Assembly: GCA_937957775.1 (NCBI GenBank)
Contig: CALFXV010000153.1
Span: forward strand, 1 to 5,157
Direction: 5' to 3'
DNA length: 5,157 bases
DNA from: an uncultured Methylotenera sp.
GTDB lineage: Bacteria > Pseudomonadota > Gammaproteobacteria > Burkholderiales > Methylophilaceae
Positions 1 through 5,157 of this stretch are shown here, one piece after another; position 1 is the stretch's first letter, and every line of letters begins with the position of its first letter. The position numbers and the translations under genes were made by a program. Below the pieces are notes generated by a model. The model ran no database searches, was not told the DNA's origin, and saw only the letters and a program-made list of their open reading frames with translations.

Positions 1-960
1 TTGATCGTGGGCTCATTCGCTGAGCGCGCCAAGTTCTCTGCGGTGTTGTTGTTCTGTGTGTTGTGGTTCACCTTCAGCTACTTGCCTGTGGCTCACATGG
101 TTTGGTATTGGGACGGTCCTGATGCGATTACTGATGCCGCGTCATTGGAAACAGTTGTGGCAAATGCCGGTTGGTTATGGGCTAAAGGCGCATTAGACTT
201 CGCTGGTGGTACAGTTGTGCACATCAACGCTGGTGTAGCCGGTTTAGTTGGCGCCATCATGGTGGGTAAACGTATCGGTTACGGTAAAGAAGCCATGGCG
301 CCTCATAGCCTAACCTTAACCATGGTCGGTGCAGCATTACTATGGGTGGGTTGGTTCGGTTTCAATGCGGGTTCAAACTTAGAAGCAAACGGCTACGCTG
401 CGTTGGCTCTAGTTAACACCATGATTGCAACGGGTGCAGCTACCTTGTCATGGGCATTCGCTGAATGGCTATTGAAAGGTAAACCTTCTATGCTAGGTGC
501 CGCTTCGGGTGCAGTAGCAGGTTTGGTTGCCATTACCCCAGCTTGCGGTTTCGTCGGCCCTATGGGTGCCATCATCATCGGCTTGCTAGTTTCACCTATA
601 TGCTACTTCTTTGTAGCAAAAGTGAAATACTGGTTAGGTTACGACGATGCGCTAGACGTATTCGGTGTGCACGCAGTCGGCGGTATCTTTGGTGCATTAG
701 CAACGGGTGTGTTTGTTAACCCAGCGCTAGGCGGCATGGGTGTATACGACTACGTGGCAAACTCAGTGGGTGAATACAACTTCGCAGCACAAATGACTGC
801 ACAAGCTTACGCAGTAGGTACAGCCATCGTGGTATCAACTGTCGTATCAGTGATTGCATTCAAATTAGTCGACTTGGTGATCGGTCTACGTGTGTCTGAA
901 GAGTCTGAGCGTGAAGGCTTGGATACATCAGAGCACGGTGAGCGCGCTTACCATTCCTAA
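1..960 (+). CDS. amtB: AmtB-type ammonium channel, 5'-truncated
   Basis: This is the C-terminal 319 residues of an Amt/Mep/Rh-family inner-membrane channel, which takes up ammonium. Numbering from the first codon in the window, the conserved pore residues are visible: H74 (GGTVVHINAG) and H224 (FGVHAVGG) match the E. coli AmtB twin histidines H168 and H318. D66 matches D160, F121 matches F215 and S125 matches S219 (GWFGFNAGS). F12 (ERAKF) probably matches the outer Phe gate. The spacing between the histidines is 150 residues, as in E. coli. The C-terminal tail (LRVSEESEREGLD, then HGERAY) is the cytoplasmic segment that in this family contacts the PII protein GlnK. The TTG at position 1 is not a credible start: roughly the first 95 residues and the first membrane helices lie upstream of the window, as would any glnK partner. 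The gene ends with TAA just before a strong hairpin. The family call is very secure. Confidence 0.95.
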   Translation: MIVGSFAERAKFSAVLLFCVLWFTFSYLPVAHMVWYWDGPDAITDAASLETVVANAGWLWAKGALDFAGGTVVHINAGVAGLVGAIMVGKRIGYGKEAMAPHSLTLTMVGAALLWVGWFGFNAGSNLEANGYAALALVNTMIATGAATLSWAFAEWLLKGKPSMLGAASGAVAGLVAITPACGFVGPMGAIIIGLLVSPICYFFVAKVKYWLGYDDALDVFGVHAVGGIFGALATGVFVNPALGGMGVYDYVANSVGEYNFAAQMTAQAYAVGTAIVVSTVVSVIAFKLVDLVIGLRVSEESEREGLDTSEHGERAYHS

Positions 961-974
961 TCTGTAGGAAATAG

Positions 975-1005
975 AAAAAACGGACGCCTAGGCGTCCGTT
1001 TTTTT
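975..1005. terminator. Bidirectional intrinsic terminator between amtB and lgt
   Basis: A perfect inverted repeat has arms CGGACGCC (981-988) and GGCGTCCG (991-998). It is flanked by six A (975-980) on the left and seven T (999-1005) on the right. Read on either strand it is a GC-rich hairpin followed by a U-run. It starts 15 bases after the amtB stop and ends 23 bases before the lgt stop, so it can terminate both convergent transcripts. Confidence 0.92.
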
Positions 1006-1027
1006 ATGCCTGCTAATAGCGCGAGAC

Positions 1028-1804
1028 TTATTTGCTGTGGGCCTTCATCCAAAGAACGGCACCGACTAACAGCATAGGCAAACTCAACCATTGACCCATG
1101 CTAAACCCCATGGATAACAAACCTAAATAACTGTCTGGCTCGCGGGTGTATTCAACGGCAAACCTAAAGGCGCCGTAGCCCATTAAGAACACGGCGGCAA
1201 TGGCGCCACTGGCACGAGGCTTAGACGCGTAGGCCCAAAGAATGAAGAACAAGGCCACGCCCTCTAGGGTGAATTCATACAGTTGCGAGGGGTGACGCAA
1301 TAAACCGTCTATTTGTGGGAACACCATGCCGTAGTTGGTGTTGGTCACACGGCCCCACAGTTCGCCATTAATGAAGTTACCTAATCGCCCTGCGCCCAAG
1401 CCTATAGGCACTAAAGGCGCAATAAAATCTATTACGGCCAGCCAACTTAATTGGTATTTTCTAGCAAACCAAGCCATGGCCAGCACCACGCCTAAAAAGC
1501 CGCCGTGAAAACTCATGCCGCCTTGCCACACGGCCAAGATGTCGGCCGGGTGTTGCATGAAGTAAGCCGATTGGTAAAACAGCACGTAGCCTAAACGGCC
1601 ACCCAATATCACGCCCAGTGCGCCAAAGAATAAGGCGTCGTCTAGCATGGGCACGGTCCAGCCATGCCATGGGCGGTGGGTGATCTGCCATTTGCCTAAG
1701 GCTAAAAAAGCCAAAAAGCCGGTTAAATACATCAAGCCGTACCAATGGATGCCAAAGCTACCAAGGTGTATGGCAACGGGGTCGAATTGTGGATGAACAA
1801 ACAT
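1028..1804 (-). CDS. lgt: Prolipoprotein diacylglyceryl transferase Lgt
   Basis: Lgt transfers diacylglycerol from phosphatidylglycerol to the lipobox cysteine of prolipoproteins in the inner membrane, the first step of lipoprotein maturation. The family signature [13 protein letters not shown] is intact. Counting from the upstream GTG at 1813, numbering matches E. coli for H103 (MSFHGG), R143, N146, E151 and G154. Y25 corresponds to E. coli Y26, and R217 and E221 (GAFRFAVE) to R239 and E243. Several hydrophobic segments fit the family's seven-helix membrane fold. The start is uncertain. ATG at 1804 gives 258 residues beginning [10 protein letters not shown], like the N-termini I recall for homologues, and is preferred. 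GTG at 1813 would add three residues. Neither has a good Shine-Dalgarno sequence. The gene is last in the minus-strand series and ends at the shared terminator. The loop after GELWGR is shorter than in E. coli, which accounts for most of the length difference (about 260 against 291). Confidence 0.96.
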   Translation of the reverse strand: MFVHPQFDPVAIHLGSFGIHWYGLMYLTGFLAFLALGKWQITHRPWHGWTVPMLDDALFFGALGVILGGRLGYVLFYQSAYFMQHPADILAVWQGGMSFHGGFLGVVLAMAWFARKYQLSWLAVIDFIAPLVPIGLGAGRLGNFINGELWGRVTNTNYGMVFPQIDGLLRHPSQLYEFTLEGVALFFILWAYASKPRASGAIAAVFLMGYGAFRFAVEYTREPDSYLGLLSMGFSMGQWLSLPMLLVGAVLWMKAHSK

Positions 1805-1897
1805 GAGGGACACACTTAAGAAAAAGAGAGTGGAATTTTACCTAAGTTTTGTCTATAACACGGAAATAAAAAAAGAAAGCGCGGCCCAACTGGAAAA

Positions 1898-2221
1898 CTA
1901 AAGGGTGTTTTCGGTGACCTTAACGCTGAGTGCTTGCTCGTCTTCCAATAGGTTTAATAAGCGGTCTATATTGGGGTGTTTGCCAGGGCAGTTTTCCGCG
2001 TCGCCGGTGTGCTCGGCAAATAAGCTTAAGCCTTCGACGGCCGCATCCAAGGAGATTTCGCCGTACATGCGATACAAGTGGTAGTAAACCTTAACCGAGC
2101 CTTGGCTGCCGGGTTTGTTTTCTATGACGCCGGCCGGACTGCCATCGCTATGAAACAGTGCGATGCGTTGCACGTGTGAGGCATCGTCTAGGGTAAGTAA
2201 TACGTCGCTAAATTTTTGCAT
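1898..2221 (-). CDS. Conserved small protein of unknown function, possibly DUF2322 family
   Basis: This 107-residue soluble protein has no signal peptide, membrane helix or metal-binding motif. The N-terminal part (about 1-50) looks like a small beta-rich unit (VQRIALFHSDGSPAGVIENK, then a GS-x-KVYYHLY stretch). The middle is probably helical (AAVEGLSLFAEHT), followed by a distinctive GKHPNIDRLLNLL segment near residues 79-92 and a short final strand (LSVKV). From memory this resembles the uncharacterised DUF2322 family, but I could not check that. The reading frame is well supported. It starts with ATG 14 bases after the coq7 stop, has an AAGG Shine-Dalgarno-like sequence at 2231-2234 nine bases before the start, and ends with TAG. 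It is almost certainly co-transcribed with coq7. A role in ubiquinone metabolism would be guesswork based only on position. Confidence 0.82.
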   Translation of the reverse strand: MQKFSDVLLTLDDASHVQRIALFHSDGSPAGVIENKPGSQGSVKVYYHLYRMYGEISLDAAVEGLSLFAEHTGDAENCPGKHPNIDRLLNLLEDEQALSVKVTENTL

Positions 2222-2235
2222 CTGTTCCGACCTTG

Positions 2236-2865
2236 TTATAAATGGTAGCTGGCAGTGGTCATCAGTTTGGCCACGTTGCGCATTAAGAAATTGATGGGCG
2301 CGGGCAATTCGGCTGCGCCGTGGTCTCTGGCTTGTTTGGCATGGGCCGCTTCATCCGTTTGCATCTGTTCAATAATCTTACGGGTTTTTTGGTCGGCTGG
2401 GGCCAATATCTCAAGATGGCTGGCCAAGTGGGCCTCCACTTGCTTTTCCGTTTCCGCTACAAAGCCTAAATTCCAGCGATCGCCCAAGGCGCCGGCGAGC
2501 AAGCCCAAACTAAAAGAGCCGGCATAAAATACTGGATTAAGCACGCTGGTGCGGCCGCCTAATTGTTTGATGCGGGATTCACACCAAGCCAAATGGTCGG
2601 TTTCCTCCACGGCAGCTTGCTTGAGTGCGACTGCTGTTCGTTGACTGTGGGCAGTGAGCGCTTGGCCGCTGTATAAGGCTTGGGCGCAAACTTCACCGGT
2701 ATGGTTGACGCGCATTAAGGCGCAGGCCTGGGTTTTTTCAGCTTCGCTTAACTCGGCTTCTGCTATGGCCGCATCCGGATGCGGTCGCTGACTGCGTGCT
2801 TGTGCCAACAAAGTGCGCAGGCCGGTATCGAATTCAACGATGAGTCTATCTAATGGATTTAACAT
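2236..2865 (-). CDS. coq7: Diiron demethoxyubiquinone hydroxylase Coq7
   Basis: Coq7 adds the last ring hydroxyl in ubiquinone synthesis, acting on 2-polyprenyl-3-methyl-6-methoxy-1,4-benzoquinol with O2. In many proteobacteria it replaces the flavin enzyme UbiF. The 209-residue product has all six ligands of the ferritin-like diiron site: E58 (NHTGEVCAQ), E88 and H91 (EETDH), E140 (AETEKQVEAH), E172 and H175 (DEAAH). These sit at a constant offset of -2 from human COQ7 for the first four, and the two ExxH pairs are intact. The hydrophobic stretch around residues 113-127 (FYAGSFSLGLLAGAL) is the membrane-associating helix region of the family. The N-terminal LIVEFDTGLRTL and the C-terminal LMTTASYHL are also typical. 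The ATG start has only a distant GAGG (2879-2882, 13 bases away). The gene lies 44 bases after the GlcF-like gene and 14 bases before the next gene, so operon membership is likely. Confidence 0.96.
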   Translation of the reverse strand: MLNPLDRLIVEFDTGLRTLLAQARSQRPHPDAAIAEAELSEAEKTQACALMRVNHTGEVCAQALYSGQALTAHSQRTAVALKQAAVEETDHLAWCESRIKQLGGRTSVLNPVFYAGSFSLGLLAGALGDRWNLGFVAETEKQVEAHLASHLEILAPADQKTRKIIEQMQTDEAAHAKQARDHGAAELPAPINFLMRNVAKLMTTASYHL

Positions 2866-2909
2866 GCTGTCAGTTTAACCTCAAATTCATGGCTAAGACC
2901 ACCATTAAT

Positions 2910-4088
2910 CTAGCTGGCCGACCAGCCCAATTGCGCGGCAACAATTTGCACCGGATGCCGTATTTGCACCGCGGCATTTTGTGCCGCTAAGCTGCGCGCC
3001 AAATGCAAACTGCAGCCTATGTTAGAGGTAGCCAGCAGGCCCACTTGATGGGTTTTTATACTGGCCAATTTGTCATTAAGCAATTGCTGCGCCATGTCGG
3101 TTTGCGTCAGCATGTAAGCGCCGGCACCACCGCAACATTGGCCGTTGCCACTCAGTGCAATCACGTCGGCTTGCGGTATTTTTTTTAATAAAGTGTAAAC
3201 GGATACATGGCTTTTTTGACCATTGCGTAAGGTGCAAGGGTCTTGCACAAATACCCGCTGCGGCAGTGGTTTGAGCGTTAGCTTAGACCAATCGCAGTTG
3301 GCCAAAAAAGCGCTGATGTCTTGCACTTGGTGACTGGGTAAGTAATCGGCTAAGCCGGCGCCACAACCGCTGGCAACGGTCAAAATTGGCAGGCCACTGG
3401 CAAAGCTGTCGCGATTGCGTGCCAGCAAGGCATCGGATTCTGCCACGTCACCCATTTGCCGGGCGATGCTGCCGCAACAAGTCTGCTGGGCTGGCACTTG
3501 CACATCAAAACCCAAGGCGTTTAATACATGGATGCTCGCGGCTAAGGTGTCGCTATCAAGTGCTTGACTGGCGCAGCCTAAAAATAAACTGACTTCACCT
3601 TGTTTGTAGGCGGCAAGGCTAGGGTAGGTGTTTTGCCAGATCACCGGTTTTTTGAGTTTGGGTAATAACTTAGCGGCACTTATGCCAGCACCCAACTTAT
3701 CCAAGCCCAATTGTTGGGTCAATCTGAGCAGCCTAACTGCGCCATTCATTAATTTTCTTGAGCGAATAAACGGCCGAGCCCATGCCGCGAGGCGACTTTT
3801 TTTCGGGACAAACAGCGCCCTAGCGCTGTCAATTAAGGACCCATAAGCCACGTTATTTGGGCAGGCGCTCTCGCAACTGCGGCAACTCAAACACAAGTCC
3901 ATGTGCGCTTTAAAGCGCTCGTTATTGGGCAGAATGTCTTGCGCCACGGCACGCATCAGTTGTATGCGCCCCCTAGGCGAATCCGCTTCGGAGCCGGTTT
4001 TTTTGTAGGTGGGGCAATGCGGTAAACACAGGCCACAAGCCACGCAACGCTCAGCTTCTTGGATTAAATTGGGGATGGATAAACTCAT
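2910..4088 (-). CDS. GlcF-like iron-sulfur subunit/Fe-S oxidoreductase
   Basis: This 392-residue protein has two N-terminal 4Fe-4S motifs, CVACGLCLPHCP (C15, C18, C21, C25) and CLSCRSCESACP (C66, C69, C72, C76). They are followed by two cysteine-rich CCG domains: C172, C204-C205-G and C242, then C285, C318-C319-GG and C359. This is the architecture of GlcF, the iron-sulfur subunit of glycolate oxidase, and the PRGRI stretch after the first cluster is shared with it. The family passes electrons from a flavoprotein dehydrogenase to the quinone pool at the inner membrane. No glcD or glcE flavoprotein gene is next to it, so the substrate is not established; related subunits serve lactate and glycerol-3-phosphate dehydrogenases. 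I therefore give no gene symbol. The length is close to E. coli GlcF (about 407). The ATG at 4088 has a GAGG only two bases upstream, and a TATAAT hexamer sits just before it. The gene is separated from the upstream protease gene by a terminator. Confidence 0.88.
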   Translation of the reverse strand: MSLSIPNLIQEAERCVACGLCLPHCPTYKKTGSEADSPRGRIQLMRAVAQDILPNNERFKAHMDLCLSCRSCESACPNNVAYGSLIDSARALFVPKKSRLAAWARPFIRSRKLMNGAVRLLRLTQQLGLDKLGAGISAAKLLPKLKKPVIWQNTYPSLAAYKQGEVSLFLGCASQALDSDTLAASIHVLNALGFDVQVPAQQTCCGSIARQMGDVAESDALLARNRDSFASGLPILTVASGCGAGLADYLPSHQVQDISAFLANCDWSKLTLKPLPQRVFVQDPCTLRNGQKSHVSVYTLLKKIPQADVIALSGNGQCCGGAGAYMLTQTDMAQQLLNDKLASIKTHQVGLLATSNIGCSLHLARSLAAQNAAVQIRHPVQIVAAQLGWSAS

Positions 4089-4094
4089 GGCCTC

Positions 4095-4100
4095 ATTATA
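4095..4100 (-). promoter_or_regulatory. Candidate -10 hexamer for the GlcF-like gene
   Basis: On the minus strand this reads TATAAT, an exact sigma-70 -10 consensus, with its last base six bases before the ATG at 4088. No recognisable TTGACA-like -35 lies 16-18 bases upstream (the sequences there read CTAATA, CCTAAT and GCCTAA). Some promoter must lie in 4089-4154, because a terminator isolates this gene from the protease gene. This is the best candidate but it is weak. If used, transcription would begin at or next to the start codon. Confidence 0.3.
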
Positions 4101-4154
4101 AACCTAGCCTAGGCCGTATTAGGCGCAGGGCCAGACAAAATTGCTTATGGCTAT

Positions 4155-4181
4155 AAAAAACCCGCCGGGTTAGGGCGGGTT
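4155..4181 (-). terminator. Intrinsic terminator after the ctpA-like gene
   Basis: On the minus strand, AACCCGCC (4181-4174) pairs with GGCGGGTT (4166-4159) around a seven-base loop, and a run of six T (4160-4155) follows. The hairpin begins 37 bases after the stop codon of the protease gene, so it ends that transcript before the GlcF-like gene. The complementary A-run gives no U-run on the + strand side, so it works mainly in the minus direction. Confidence 0.88.
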
Positions 4182-4218
4182 AAGGGTTGTACTAAAGTTG
4201 TCGCGCTATGGCGATCTA

Positions 4219-5129
4219 TTATTTAGTGGCTGCCGCTTCCACTTTTGGTGGCTCGGACTTAATTACCGGTTTGCCTTTGAGAAAATTCATCGCTTGGGCA
4301 AATTGCAAGTCCTCTTTGCTGGCCGGCTCTATCGGCGCCGATGCTTCAGCAAATTTTTTCTCATTCAATTTTGCTTTGGCTGCGGCAGCCGCGGCACTGT
4401 TGTCCGGTTTGGCTGAGCCGCTAGGCGCGTCTTTCGGGTTGGACAGATGACGAGACAAATCCGCTTCGTGGATGTTGTTGGATTGGTCGGTGCCGTCTTC
4501 AACGTAGAAGTCCGGTTCTATGCCCTTGGCTTGGATGGAGCGGCCTTTGGGTGTGAAATAACGCGCGGTGGTTAATTTAATGGCCGCGCCGTTATTCATA
4601 GGCATGATGGTTTGCACTGAACCTTTACCAAAGCTGCGCACGCCAATTAAGGTGGCACGTTTGTGGTCTTGCAATGCGCCCGCCACGATTTCTGAGGCCG
4701 ATGCAGAGCCAGCATTGATCAATACGACCATGGGCACGGTTTTTAAATCGGCCGGAATATCGCGCATGTAATCATTGGCCGCACCACCTCTAGCGTAATT
4801 CTCTGGGTTGACCGTTAGGTTCATTTTAGAATCCGGTGCACGGCCTTCGGTATACACCACCAAGGTGTCTTTAGGTAAGAAAGCGGCAGACACGCCGACT
4901 GCACCATTTAACAAACCACCTGGGTCATTACGCAAATCCAACACAAAGCCTTTGAATGGACCCTTGTTTTCAGCGTGCATGGTATTGATGGCCTTGGCTA
5001 AATCCTCGCCGGTGTGTTCTTGGAATTGCGTTACGCGCGCATAAGCGTAACCTGGTTCAGTTAATTTGTATTTCACGCTTTTATTTTTAATGACGGCACG
5101 GACTAAAGTGACTAATAGTGGTTTCGCCT
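4219..5129 (-). CDS. ctpA: S41-family C-terminal processing protease, 5'-truncated by contig end
   Basis: This is the C-terminal part of a CtpA/Prc-type serine protease, a periplasmic enzyme that cuts substrates near their C-terminus. Numbering from the GTG at 5074-5076, the Ser-Lys-Gln catalytic set is complete: S126 in GSASASEI (codon 4699-4701), K151 in FGKGSVQ (codon 4624-4626) and Q155. The S-to-K spacing of 25 matches E. coli Prc S430/K455. The core strand GFVLDLRNDPGG and the ARYFTPKGRSIQAKGIEPD segment are also typical. The frame stays open upstream of that GTG for 17 more codons (AKPLLVTLVRAVIKNKSV), the family's linker after the PDZ domain. The GTG is therefore not the true start, and the signal peptide and most of the PDZ domain are missing. 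The apparent TAG at 5128-5130 includes the first adapter base and is artificial. After the protease core there is a low-complexity tail of about 75 residues with an Ala run. The paralogue name (CtpA rather than Prc) rests on overall resemblance. Confidence 0.93.
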
Positions 5130-5157
5130 AGATCGGAAGAGCGTCGTGTAGGGAAAG
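5130..5157. other. Illumina TruSeq adapter read-through (not genomic)
   Basis: The last 28 bases begin AGATCGGAAGAGC and end GTGTAGGGAAAG. This matches, base for base as I know it, the reverse complement of the TruSeq universal adapter, including the A from A-tailing. Protein homology in the overlapping ctpA frame stops exactly at this junction. This stretch should be trimmed and carries no biological feature. Confidence 0.97.

Noticed and set aside
1..3. TTG at the first position as the start of the ammonium channel
   Set aside because: The sequence there is already inside the transmembrane region, about 95 residues into the family alignment, so the gene continues off the window.
1461..1745. 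Open frame of 94 codons on the - strand inside lgt
   Set aside because: It is an alternative frame of the lgt coding strand, and its arginine-rich translation looks like out-of-frame read-through of a membrane protein gene.
1861..1897. Possible terminator between the 107-residue gene and lgt
   Set aside because: There is a T-run on the minus strand (complement of 1868-1874), but the preceding GGGCCGCGC stretch does not form a stable hairpin with neighbouring sequence.
2255..2527. Open frame of 90 codons on the + strand within coq7
   Set aside because: It lies wholly antisense to coq7, whose six diiron ligands are intact, and its translation resembles no family I know.
4107..4114. GCCTAGGC palindrome upstream of the GlcF-like gene, also present inside the amtB terminator
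   Set aside because: An eight-base palindrome is too short to call an operator, and the second copy is explained by the terminator stem. Nothing links the two functionally.
4208..4450. Open frame of 80 codons on the + strand opposite the protease tail
   Set aside because: It is antisense to the Ala-rich end of the protease gene; GC-rich alanine codons on one strand leave the opposite frame open. It has no supporting start signal or family resemblance.

Overview
This 5157-base window looks like a short bacterial contig that breaks inside a gene at each end. By my recollection of family members, Lgt, Coq7 and the CtpA-type protease read most like Betaproteobacteria homologues, with Gammaproteobacteria as the alternative. 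Aerobic ubiquinone synthesis (Coq7) and lipoprotein acylation (Lgt) fit a Gram-negative proteobacterium. I cannot name a genus.

Layout. On the + strand, 1-960 is the 3' two thirds to three quarters of an AmtB-type ammonium channel. It meets the minus-strand genes tail to tail at a symmetric terminator (975-1005). On the minus strand, in order of transcription, come: a 5'-truncated S41 C-terminal processing protease (ctpA-like, 5129 to 4219) with its own terminator (4155-4181); a GlcF-like double 4Fe-4S/CCG-domain iron-sulfur protein (4088-2910); the diiron demethoxyubiquinone hydroxylase coq7 (2865-2236); a 107-residue protein of unknown function, possibly DUF2322 (2221-1898); and lgt (1804 or 1813 to 1028). 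The last four lie in one direction with gaps of 44, 14 and 84-93 bases and no convincing terminator between them, so they may form one transcript ending at the shared terminator. No gene-free stretch exceeds about 130 bases. I saw no tRNA, rRNA, CRISPR array, insertion sequence or other mobile element.

The gene functions are housekeeping: nitrogen uptake, lipoprotein maturation, ubiquinone synthesis, redox electron transfer and envelope proteolysis. I see no new defence, mobile or biosynthetic system. The most notable observation is technical: the last 28 bases (5130-5157) match an Illumina TruSeq adapter. They are not genomic, and they create a false in-frame stop at the 5' edge of the protease gene.
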